Source: Acidimicrobiales bacterium
Lineage (GTDB): Bacteria > Actinomycetota > Acidimicrobiia > Acidimicrobiales > CADCSY01
DNA length: 34,544 bases
Assembly: GCA_025463335.1 (NCBI GenBank)
Contig: JAOBWJ010000295.1
Location: forward strand, 1 to 34,544
Direction: 5' to 3'
Part shown: piece after piece, positions 8,262-18,130 of the stretch
Numbering within the stretch: position 1 is the first letter of the stretch
How the letters are laid out: every line of letters begins with the position of its first letter
The notes under the pieces: generated by a model
What the model saw: only the letters and a program-made list of their open reading frames with translations
What the model was told of the DNA's origin: nothing
Databases searched by the model: none
Translations under genes and position numbers: made by a program

Positions 8262-9430
8262 GACCGGATTCCGAGACGAGTGAGGAGGGTCTCGAGGACG
8301 ATGTCGGCGGCGAACACGGTCTCGGCGGCATCGCGGGCACGTTGGCGGAGTCGAGGTGCATCGCGCCGGACCTGAGCGACGAGCTCAACGGCCTCGTCCG
8401 GCGAAGAGAAGAGCAGCAGGGCGGCATCGGCGGCGAAATCGGCATCGATGCCGGTGTCCTGCATCAGCACCGGGTGCCCACTCGCGAGGTAGCAAGGGCT
8501 GCGGTCGCTGATCCAGCCGGTGCGGGCACGTACGTACATGTTCTTCGCGACGAGGATCTCGGCGCCCGAGCCCTGCACGAAGGTGCGATAGCAATCGAGA
8601 TCGGCCGCGACATCCTGTGGTGACACGAGCTCCCAGCGCCCGTCGCGCAACCGGGCCGCATCGTCGCCGTCGGCGTCGTCGATGTCGAGCGCCGCCACGA
8701 ACCGGTCGCCGCACCGGGCGGGAAGGTCGTGATAGGAGCGAAACTCGTGCACGCGCAATCCGTACGTGACGCCATCGTGTTCGACCGGACCGAATGGCCC
8801 CCGCCACGACGCCACCGTCGTGAATGGAGCGTCGTCGTCGCAAGACACGTAGGGCCACTGCGAGAGCACGACGGGGGGCAGCGTGGGTATCCATTCGAGC
8901 CCGAGGGCCGGCACTGCGCACTCGGGCGCGCCGATCCTCGTGCCCACCGTGACGTACTGGTGGTGGTCCCCAAACACTCTTGCCTGACCGTTCTCCTGCC
9001 ACATCTGCCCGAAACCCGGGTCGATGTCGAGGAAGACACGATGAGACGCAAGCGCCCCACGGTCGGGGCCGAGATATCCCATGACATCGAGGAGGAGGAC
9101 CGAACCGCGCAGCGCGTCGTCGACCGTTGCGTCCTCGAGCCCAAGGGTGGTCGATCCACAAGCGAGCGACCACCGGCGGTGGAGATCGACGCGCCTCATG
9201 ATCCGGTCCAACCACGCGGCTTGGACACTCCGCTCGACCGAACAGGGAAGGTTGGATCGATCGGTGCAGTCGCCAGGTTCGAGCCGGTCGACGAACACGA
9301 TTTCGTAACCCAACTCGGTGAATCCGAGGAGGTACTGCAGGAACATCCAGGCGTGCCCGGCGATGCCTGGACGCTGCGCAATCGAACCGGCCACCACGAT
9401 CGTACGCCGCACATGCCTCCTCGCTGGCAC
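8258..9430 (-). CDS. Glycosyltransferase-like protein, paralogue C
   Basis: GIAGHAWMFLQYLLGFTELGYEIVFVDRLEP...RVFLDIDPGFGQMWQENG...YGLRVHEFRSY...TGWISDRSPCYLASGHPVLMQDTGID. Confidence 0.75.
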   Translation of the reverse strand: MPARRHVRRTIVVAGSIAQRPGIAGHAWMFLQYLLGFTELGYEIVFVDRLEPGDCTDRSNLPCSVERSVQAAWLDRIMRRVDLHRRWSLACGSTTLGLEDATVDDALRGSVLLLDVMGYLGPDRGALASHRVFLDIDPGFGQMWQENGQARVFGDHHQYVTVGTRIGAPECAVPALGLEWIPTLPPVVLSQWPYVSCDDDAPFTTVASWRGPFGPVEHDGVTYGLRVHEFRSYHDLPARCGDRFVAALDIDDADGDDAARLRDGRWELVSPQDVAADLDCYRTFVQGSGAEILVAKNMYVRARTGWISDRSPCYLASGHPVLMQDTGIDADFAADAALLLFSSPDEAVELVAQVRRDAPRLRQRARDAAETVFAADIVLETLLTRLGIRS

Positions 9431-9552
9431 TTGACGGCTTCCCGCAACCCTGGCCGTCGCCGGCGCCCAACGGCACCCTCACATGAGGGGCTTACAGACC
9501 GCAGCGCGCCCTTCCCGTCCTCCCTCCCGACTGTCCGCTCCGTCGACGGCTG

Positions 9553-9568
9553 GACCCCCTAGGGGGTC
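9553..9568. promoter_or_regulatory. Perfect 16-bp palindrome GACCCCCTAGGGGGTC in the divergent intergenic region
   Basis: Read directly; lies between the - glycan operon (start 9430) and the + CHRD gene (start 9691). Confidence 0.5.
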
Positions 9569-9655
9569 AAGTTGTGGTGGCTGGGCGTGAACCCGCAATC
9601 CGCCCGCTTCGCTGGTCCGTACGCGCTCGGTAGACCCCGTCGGGCTCCGCCGGAC

Positions 9656-9667
9656 GTTGGGCCCAAC
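9656..9667. promoter_or_regulatory. Perfect 12-bp palindrome GTTGGGCCCAAC upstream of the CHRD gene
   Basis: Read directly; ends 23 nt before the GTG start at 9691. Confidence 0.35.
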
Positions 9668-9690
9668 CAGGAGAGCGAAGGAGCGAGCCC

Positions 9691-10245
9691 GTGAAGAAGT
9701 CCCGATTCGCACTAGTGGTCGCCATCGTCAGTGCAGGCGTACTGGGAGTGGGTGCGGTGGCCATCGCCAGCCAAACCGACGGCCAGACCGAGAGGCTCAC
9801 CGGCTTCGAGGAGGTGCCGGCCCTCTCCACGCCCGGCGTCGGCACCTTCCAAGCGTCCATCAACACCGCCGCCAGCGAGATCCGCTACTCGTTGACCTTC
9901 AGCGGCCTGCAGTCGCCGGCCACGCAGGCGCACATCCATTTCGAGAACGCAACCAACAGCGGCCCGATCGTCGTGTTCCTCTGCTCCAATCTCGGCAACG
10001 GGCCGGCGGGCACGCAGGCCTGTCCCGCTGGCGGCGGCACCATCCAGGGGACGATCCGGCCCGCTGACATCGGCGCCGGGGCGGCCGATCAGGGCCTCGC
10101 CGCCGGTGAGTTCGCCGAGTTCGTCCGGGCCGTGCGCGCCGGGGCGACGTACGTGAACGTCCACAGCACGGGACGGCCGAACGGCGAGATCCGGGCGCAG
10201 CTCGGCGACACACGTGCGGCCGCCAGCCACCACCACGACGACTGA
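9691..10245 (+). CDS. Secreted CHRD-domain protein
   Basis: Signal peptide MKKSRFALVVAIVSAGVLGVGAVAIA; LTGFEEVPALSTPGVGTFQASINTAASEIRYSLTFSGLQSPATQAHIHF...YVNVHSTGRPNGEIRAQL; His/Asp-rich tail SHHHDD. Confidence 0.9.
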   Translation: MKKSRFALVVAIVSAGVLGVGAVAIASQTDGQTERLTGFEEVPALSTPGVGTFQASINTAASEIRYSLTFSGLQSPATQAHIHFENATNSGPIVVFLCSNLGNGPAGTQACPAGGGTIQGTIRPADIGAGAADQGLAAGEFAEFVRAVRAGATYVNVHSTGRPNGEIRAQLGDTRAAASHHHDD

Positions 10246-10388
10246 CCTCGCCTTCCGGGCCTCGGGCCGGCTGTCAACCACCCAAACGTGGCGGGCAGCA
10301 CACCCGAGGCTCGGTCTGGGCCAGGCGGCTGGGCGCCACGCACGCTGGCAGCCGGAAACAGGCTCAGGCCACGAGAAGGAGACGAGTG

Positions 10389-10793
10389 ATGTCCTACTTC
10401 AAGGCGGCGGTCGCCGCGCTGTGCGTCGCGTCGGTGTTGGCGGTGGGGGCGGGGACGGCCAGCGCCGACCCGACGAATGCCAAGAACAGCGAGTTGGTCC
10501 ACCTCAACTGCGACGTGAACGGACCGCTCACAGCGGTGGTGAACGGCAACGGCGACTGGACGCCGGCCCACGTGACGACGAGCAACCAGATCCTCAAGCC
10601 CTACGAGTTCCACATCACCGGAACCTTCACGCCCACGGGTGGAGCTCCCGAAGCCTTCAGCGACGACCTGGTGAAGCGCGCACCGAGGAACGGGCGGCTC
10701 GACACCTGCACCTTCAGCGAATCAGGCACGGACGAGACCGGGTCGTTCTCGCTCACGGGTGTCGTCAAGGTCTCGTACACGCCGCAGCACTGA
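10389..10793 (+). CDS. Small secreted hypothetical protein
   Basis: MSYFKAAVAALCVASVLAVGAGTASADP signal peptide plus about 100 aa mature part; RBS-like gagaaggagacgag upstream. Confidence 0.7.
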   Translation: MSYFKAAVAALCVASVLAVGAGTASADPTNAKNSELVHLNCDVNGPLTAVVNGNGDWTPAHVTTSNQILKPYEFHITGTFTPTGGAPEAFSDDLVKRAPRNGRLDTCTFSESGTDETGSFSLTGVVKVSYTPQH

Positions 10794-10827
10794 CCTGCTG
10801 TTCAGACCTCGAACCCGTTCGACCACC

Positions 10828-10854
10828 GAGGGCGGCTCACCTCGAGCCGTCCTC
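10828..10854 (+). terminator. Hairpin in the gap between the secreted-protein gene and the sigma factor gene
   Basis: GAGGGCGGCTC-acctc-GAGCCGTCCTC, 11-bp stem with one G.U pair; no T-tract. Confidence 0.35.
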
Positions 10855-10906
10855 CGGCGCGTTCCCGCTTCGCTTCCCCGGCCACCGCCGCTAGAAAGGG
10901 GAGGGC

Positions 10907-11509
10907 ATGGCCGACCAAGCGCACTTCGCCGAGCAGGCCATGGAGCACATGCCGTCGCTCTACTCGGCGGCGCTCCGCATGACCCGCAACCCGGCCGACG
11001 CCGAGGACCTCGTGCAGGAGACGTACCTCCGCGCCTATCGCGGCTACGGGGGGTTCACCGAGGGCACCAACCTCAAGGCCTGGCTGTACCGGATCCTCAC
11101 CAACACGTTCATCAACCGGTACCGGGCGAAGAAGCGGCGCCCGGAGGAGACCGAGTTCGACGACGTCGAGGACTTCTACCTGTACCGCCGGCTCGGCGGG
11201 CTGGAGGAGGCACGGGCCGGGCGCAGCGCCGAGGACGAGCTCATGGACCTCTTCCCCGAGCAGGAGGTCAAGGAGGCCGTCGAGTCCCTCCCCGAGAACT
11301 TCCGGCTGGCCGTGCTGCTCGCCGACGTCGAGGGCTTCTCCTACAAGGAGATCGCCGAGATCCTCGACATTCCCATCGGTACGGTCATGAGTCGGCTGCA
11401 TCGCGGAAGAAAGGCGCTGCAGAAGCGGTTGTACGACTTTGCCGCCGAACGGGGGCTTGCCCCCACGGGGGGCGACCCTGAGCACCGGGAGCCAGCACAA
11501 CGTGGATGA
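10907..11509 (+). CDS. sigR: ECF sigma factor, SigR/SigH-like
   Basis: [56 protein letters not shown] (as [23 protein letters not shown]... in frame) and [33 protein letters not shown]; followed by an RsrA-like gene. Confidence 0.85.
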   Translation: MADQAHFAEQAMEHMPSLYSAALRMTRNPADAEDLVQETYLRAYRGYGGFTEGTNLKAWLYRILTNTFINRYRAKKRRPEETEFDDVEDFYLYRRLGGLEEARAGRSAEDELMDLFPEQEVKEAVESLPENFRLAVLLADVEGFSYKEIAEILDIPIGTVMSRLHRGRKALQKRLYDFAAERGLAPTGGDPEHREPAQRG

Positions 11510-11777
11510 CAGCCACCTCGAGCCGGGCGCAGGAGACTGCGCCGACTCCCTGAAGGAGCTCTACACCTTCTTGGACGGCGAGCTCACCGTCGAACGGCGC
11601 ACGCACATCCGTCAGCACCTCGACGGCTGCCAGAACTGTTACGAGGCCTTCGACTTCGAGGCCGAGCTGCGCATCGTGGTGTCGGCCAAGTGTCGCGACG
11701 AGGTACCCGACGAGCTGCGCGCCCGCGTCGCCGACGCCCTCAACAAGCTCAGGCAGGGCGACGAACCCGTCCTCTGA
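11502..11777 (+). CDS. rsrA: RsrA-like zinc-binding anti-sigma factor
   Basis: From GTG at 11502 overlapping the sigma gene stop: [57 protein letters not shown]; HxxxCxxC motif. Confidence 0.85.
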   Translation: MDDSHLEPGAGDCADSLKELYTFLDGELTVERRTHIRQHLDGCQNCYEAFDFEAELRIVVSAKCRDEVPDELRARVADALNKLRQGDEPVL

Positions 11778-11824
11778 GAAAGCAGCAAAATCCCTGACCC
11801 GGCTTGGTCCGAAGTACCTGCGGG

Positions 11825-12016
11825 ATGGATGCCCACGTACGTGGCGAGCGGATCACCAGCGTCAACGGCCAGACCCCACGGGTGCCCGCCGGGCGGGTGT
11901 GCGTGCGGGAGGGCTGTGAAACCCGCCTGTCGATCTACAACGACGGCGATCACTGCGGCCTCCACGCCCCGATGGTCGTGCCCCGCACCCGAGGCCGGAA
12001 ACACCCGGCGGCCTGA
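11825..12016 (+). CDS. Small Cys-containing hypothetical protein (63 aa)
   Basis: MDAHVRGERITSVNGQTPRVPAGRVCVREGCETRLSIYNDGDHCGLHAPMVVPRTRGRKHPAA; C-x4-C and later C-x2-H spacing suggest a small metal site. Confidence 0.55.
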   Translation: MDAHVRGERITSVNGQTPRVPAGRVCVREGCETRLSIYNDGDHCGLHAPMVVPRTRGRKHPAA

Positions 12017-12045
12017 AGTGGGGGACGGCGCAAACCGCCTCTACG

Positions 12046-12186
12046 ATGCCCATCATGCTGCTTGCCGCCAAGGTCTGGCACTACTGGATCGCCGTCCCGC
12101 TGGCCGCCGGCGCCGTGTTGGCGCTTCCGGCGCTCGCCGTTGGGTACCTGAGGAAGGTGCATTCCCTCAAGTACCCGAAGCGTTGA
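12046..12186 (+). CDS. Very small single-pass membrane protein (46 aa)
   Basis: MPIMLLAAKVWHYWIAVPLAAGAVLALPALAVGYLRKVHSLKYPKR; one hydrophobic helix, basic tail, 4 nt before the next gene. Below the ORF-track length cutoff. Confidence 0.6.
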   Translation: MPIMLLAAKVWHYWIAVPLAAGAVLALPALAVGYLRKVHSLKYPKR

Positions 12187-12190
12187 GTCG

Positions 12191-13270
12191 GTGACGGCGG
12201 ACCCCATCGCCTGGGATCTTGCCGAACGCGTCGCGGCCCGGGTCGGCGGCCGGGAGCCCTTCGGGGACTCGTACCACGTCGACTCGCTGCTCCCCGACTT
12301 CGAGGAGCTGACGCGGGAGGCTGAGCAGCTCGTCACCGAGGAGACCGGCCTGGTCTCCGCCAGCGGCCCGGCCCGGGTGCGGGTCACCGATCGTCCTGGC
12401 TGGGTCCACGCCAACATCGGCTCGATGCGGCGCATGCTCTCGCCCCTCACCGAGAAGTTCGGCGACAAGCTCGACGGCACATCGGTCCTCGCGCCAGTGG
12501 CGAAGGGGCTCACCCGGCGAGTCACCGCGGTCGAGCTCGGCACCCTGCTGGGCTGGATGTCGACCCGCGTCCTCGGCCAATACGACCTGCTCCTCGTCGA
12601 GGACGAGAACCCGGAGGACCAGGACCTCGTCTACTACGTGGGCCCCAACGTCCTCGCGCTGGAGAAGCGTTTCGGCTTCCCGCCCCGGGAGTTCCGCCTG
12701 TGGCTGGCCCTCCACGAGGTGACCCACCGGGCCCAGTTCACGGGTGTGCCGTGGTTGCGGCCCTACTTCCTCTCCCAGGTCGACGGGATCATCGGCCAGC
12801 TCGACCCCGGTCACCTGGCCGAGGGGCTGCGCCGGGCGGTGGCGGAGGTGCGCTCCGGCCGCAACCCGCTCGATGAGGGAGGGTTGCCGGCGCTCTTCGC
12901 CACGCCCGAACAGCGCGAGGTGCTCGATCGCATCGGCGGGCTGATGAGCCTGCTCGAGGGCCACGGTGACGTGACCATGGACCGGGCGGGCGCCGACCGC
13001 ATCCCTTCGGCCGAGCGGTTCTCCCGCGTCCTCCGGGCCCGGCGGGCCAACCGACCGGGACCGGCCAAGTTCCTCCAGAAGTTGGTGGGGTTCGAGGCCA
13101 AGCTGAAGCAGTACGAACTGGGCGAACGCTTCATCGCCGAGGTGGAGGCCCAAGGGGGCCCCGAACTGCTGGCCCGGGTGTGGGAAGGCGCCGACCGCTT
13201 GCCGACGATGGCCGAGATCCGAAAGCCAGCGGCGTGGTTGCACCGCGTGGCTGGCCTAACCTCCGTCTGA
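12191..13270 (+). CDS. DUF2342 zinc-dependent metalloprotease-like protein (F420-associated hydrolase family)
   Basis: PGWVHANIGSMRRMLSPLTEKF...LGWMSTRVLGQYDLL...LWLALHEVTHRAQFTGVPWLRPYF (HExxH). Confidence 0.85.
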   Translation: MTADPIAWDLAERVAARVGGREPFGDSYHVDSLLPDFEELTREAEQLVTEETGLVSASGPARVRVTDRPGWVHANIGSMRRMLSPLTEKFGDKLDGTSVLAPVAKGLTRRVTAVELGTLLGWMSTRVLGQYDLLLVEDENPEDQDLVYYVGPNVLALEKRFGFPPREFRLWLALHEVTHRAQFTGVPWLRPYFLSQVDGIIGQLDPGHLAEGLRRAVAEVRSGRNPLDEGGLPALFATPEQREVLDRIGGLMSLLEGHGDVTMDRAGADRIPSAERFSRVLRARRANRPGPAKFLQKLVGFEAKLKQYELGERFIAEVEAQGGPELLARVWEGADRLPTMAEIRKPAAWLHRVAGLTSV

Positions 13271-13295
13271 TCCTCCATCCCCCGAAGGGGCGTTG

Positions 13296-14057
13296 ATGGC
13301 AACCATCCTCGTCGTCGACGACGAGCCCGACATCCGAGCGCTGGTCCAGCTCAACCTCGAGCTGGACGGACATCGCGTCATCACTGCCGCCAACGGGGCC
13401 GAGGCCCTCGAGCTCATCGCCGATGAAGTGCCCGACGTGATGCTGCTCGACCTGATGATGCCGGAGGTCGACGGCTGGACGGTGCTGGAGACAATCAAGG
13501 CGGCCAGCAACCTCGACGTCAACCGCATCCCGGTTCTCATGCTCACCGCCAATGACGCCGCCGACGCCCGCGTCCGGGGCGGCATCGAGGGCGCCATCCG
13601 CTTTCTGACCAAGCCGTTCTCCCCGTCGTCGCTCCGCGACGAGGTGCGCGCCGCCCTCGGCGGCGACCCCGAGCCGACCAAGCGCCGGAAGACGCAACAG
13701 GCGGCGCTCGAACAGCTGGCACGCATCGAGAAGGGCTCCGACAGCCAGGACGCGGGCAGCGCCCGCCCGCATCTCACCCGGCTCGAGCACCGTCCGGTCG
13801 CCGCCACCGAGCCCAAGCAGCTGGTTGCCGCCCGCGAGAAGCTGTCGACCCTCACCGACAAGCAGCGAGAGCTGCTCGACCGGCTGGCTGAGGCCACGTC
13901 GGTCAGCGACGCCGCCATCGACCTGGGCGTCAGTCGCTCCAACGTCTACGCCAGCCTCCGTCGCATCAGCCGCAAGCTCGGTGTGCCGTCGGTGCCCGAG
14001 CTGCTCGGCCTCGTCCGCGACCGGACGCTGGCCCCCGGTGACGTCGGCAACCGCTGA
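13296..14057 (+). CDS. Response regulator with C-terminal helix-turn-helix
   Basis: MATILVVDDEPDIRALVQLNLELDGHRV...DVMLLDLMMPEVDGW...LMLTAND...LTKPFSPSSL, then LTDKQRELLDRLAEATSVSDAAIDLGVSRSNVYASLRRISRKLGV. Confidence 0.85.
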   Translation: MATILVVDDEPDIRALVQLNLELDGHRVITAANGAEALELIADEVPDVMLLDLMMPEVDGWTVLETIKAASNLDVNRIPVLMLTANDAADARVRGGIEGAIRFLTKPFSPSSLRDEVRAALGGDPEPTKRRKTQQAALEQLARIEKGSDSQDAGSARPHLTRLEHRPVAATEPKQLVAAREKLSTLTDKQRELLDRLAEATSVSDAAIDLGVSRSNVYASLRRISRKLGVPSVPELLGLVRDRTLAPGDVGNR

Positions 14058-14904
14058 CGTCGGGCTCCTCGCCCGTTGCACGTTCCCGCCGGCCGGGACC
14101 GCGGCCGTCTCCGGCGGGGCCGACTCCACTGCGCTGTTGGTCCTCGCCGTCGAGGCCGGTTGCCAGGTGACCGCCGTGCACGTCGATCACGGGCTACGGC
14201 CGGGTTCGGCGGCTGAGGCCGATCACGTGGCCGAGCTGGCCGCCCGACTGGGTGTGCCCTTCCGGGCCGAGCGGGTCGAGGTGACGCCCGGCCCCAACCT
14301 CGAGGCCCGTGCCCGCGACGCCCGGCGGAGCGTGCTCGGGCCGGCGGCCATGACGGGCCACACCGCCGACGACCGGGCCGAGACCCTCCTCCTCCAGCTG
14401 CTCCGGGGGGCGGGCACCACCGGCCTGGCCGCCATCCGCCCCGGTCCGACCAAGCCCATCCTCGCCCTGCGCCGGTCCGAGACCCGTGCGCTCTGTGTCG
14501 AGCGGGGCCTGGCCACGATCGATGACCCGTCCAACCGCGACCCAGCCTTCCGCCGCAACCGGGTGCGGGCCGAGCTCCTCCCGCTGCTCGACGACGTGGC
14601 CGGCCGCGACACGACGGTGCTCCTGGCTCGGACCGCCGCCCTCCTCGGCGACGACGACCGCTTCCTCGATGACCTGGCCGCCGACCTCGACCCCACCGAC
14701 GCCCGGGCCCTCGCCGGTGCCCCGCCGGTGCTGGCCCGCCGGGCCGTGCGCCGGTGGTTGGTCGCCGACCGACCGCCCTACGCCCCCGACCTGGCGGCCG
14801 TCGAGCGGGTGCTGGCCGTGGCCCGGGGCGACATCCGGGCCACCGACGTGGGCGGTGGCCGGCGGGTCGAGCGCACCGCAGGCCGCCTGCGCATCGCTGG
14901 CTGA
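14038..14904 (+). CDS. tilS: tRNA(Ile)-lysidine synthase
   Basis: AAVSGGADSTALLVLAVEAGCQVTAVHVDHGLRPGSAAEADHVAELAARLGVPF...MTGHTADDRAETLLLQLLRGAGTTGLAAIRP; SGGxDS PP-loop. Likely GTG start at 14038 overlaps the upstream gene by 20 nt. Confidence 0.9.
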   Translation: MTSATADVGLLARCTFPPAGTAAVSGGADSTALLVLAVEAGCQVTAVHVDHGLRPGSAAEADHVAELAARLGVPFRAERVEVTPGPNLEARARDARRSVLGPAAMTGHTADDRAETLLLQLLRGAGTTGLAAIRPGPTKPILALRRSETRALCVERGLATIDDPSNRDPAFRRNRVRAELLPLLDDVAGRDTTVLLARTAALLGDDDRFLDDLAADLDPTDARALAGAPPVLARRAVRRWLVADRPPYAPDLAAVERVLAVARGDIRATDVGGGRRVERTAGRLRIAG

Positions 14905-14939
14905 GAGGCTGATCTACGCGGGGTCTAAGGTCGCCGACC

Positions 14940-15506
14940 GTGCCCCCCGTGCCGCCCCCGTACGACATCAACCTCGACCTCGGCGAGCTGGTCGTCCCCG
15001 AGGACGTCCTCCAGGCTCGCATCCTCGAGCTCGGCCGCCAGATCACCGAGGACTACCAGGGGCGCCCGCCGCTCCTCGTCGGCGTGCTCAAGGGCGCGTT
15101 CGTGTTCATGGCCGACCTGGCCCGAGCCATCGATCTGCCTGTCGAGTTCGACTTCATGGCCGTGTCGTCCTACGGCGCCGCCACCAAGACCAGCGGCGTC
15201 GTCCGCATCGTCAAGGACCTCGACCTCGACCTGACCGACCGCCACGTGCTCATCGTCGAGGACATCGTCGACAGCGGCCTCACCCTCAGCTACCTGCGCA
15301 AGAACCTGCTGGCCCGCAACCCGGCCAGCCTGGAGATCTGCGCCCTGCTCGTCCGCGAGGGCAACGCGGCGACCGAGGTCGACCTGCGCTACGTCGCCTT
15401 CCGCATCCCGCCGGCCTTCGTCGTCGGCTACGGCCTCGATGTCGCCGAGCGATACCGGAACCTGCCCTTCGTCTGCGTCTACAACGAGAAGGTCGCGGGC
15501 CACTAA
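14940..15506 (+). CDS. hpt: Hypoxanthine phosphoribosyltransferase
   Basis: LLVGVLKGAFVFMADLARAIDLPVEFDFMAVSSYG...DRHVLIVEDIVDSGLTLSYL...PPAFVVGYGLDVAERYRNLPFVCVYNEK. Confidence 0.95.
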   Translation: MPPVPPPYDINLDLGELVVPEDVLQARILELGRQITEDYQGRPPLLVGVLKGAFVFMADLARAIDLPVEFDFMAVSSYGAATKTSGVVRIVKDLDLDLTDRHVLIVEDIVDSGLTLSYLRKNLLARNPASLEICALLVREGNAATEVDLRYVAFRIPPAFVVGYGLDVAERYRNLPFVCVYNEKVAGH

Positions 15507-15544
15507 TTGGCGGGGATCGGTAGCCTTGAGGCTCCGTCGAACTC

Positions 15545-17433
<1,889 letters not shown>

Positions 17434-17437
<4 letters not shown>

Positions 17438-18060
17438 CCGCCCTCTCGGCGTCGGACCTGGAGGATGACGAGGCGCTGCCGCCGCCGGCGCCAGTCGACC
17501 AGCCGCGCATCGAGGCCGCCGTGCGCGAGATCCTCCTGGCCATCGGCGAGGACCCCGACCGCGACGGGCTCATCGACACGCCGGCGCGCGTGGCCCGCAT
17601 GTACGCCGAGGTCACCGGTGGGCTCCACGAGGACCCCGACCAGCACCTCCAGGTCACGTTCGACGCGTGCCACGACGAGATGGTCATGGTGCGCGACATC
17701 CCGCTGTACTCCCTGTGCGAGCACCACCTGGTGCCGTTCATGGGCCGGGCGCACGTGGCCTACATCCCCGGCGAGGACGGCCGCATCACCGGTCTGTCGA
17801 AGCTGGCCCGGCTGGTCGACGCCTACGCCAAGCGGCCCCAGGTGCAGGAGCGGCTCACGGTTCAGGTCGCCGACGAGATCGAGCGGACGCTGAAGCCCCG
17901 AGGCGTCCTGGTGGTGATCGAGGCCGAGCACCTCTGCATGTCGATGCGGGGCGTGCGCAAGCCCGGCGCCAGCACCGTGACCTCGGCCGTGCGCGGCCTG
18001 TTCCGTGAGAACGCCGCCACCCGGGCCGAGGCCATGGACTTCATCCACCGAGGCCGCTGA
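17434..18060 (+). CDS. folE: GTP cyclohydrolase I
   Basis: [71 protein letters not shown] start overlapping the ftsH stop. Confidence 0.96.
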
Positions 18061-18130
18061 ACCGGCGTCGGTATGAAAAGTACTGAGAAGCAGTCGGTTT
18101 CCGTAACCAGAACGCCGTAACCTGCGCGGC

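Noticed and set aside
6288-8375. 695-aa + strand ORF
   Set aside because: Antisense to the overlapped glycosyltransferase/methyltransferase operon; low-complexity Arg/Gly/Ala-rich translation typical of spurious high-GC frames.
10794-10906. SigR-type autoregulatory promoter (GGGAAT-n18-GTT)
   Set aside because: No acceptable match seen on the + strand upstream of the sigma factor gene.
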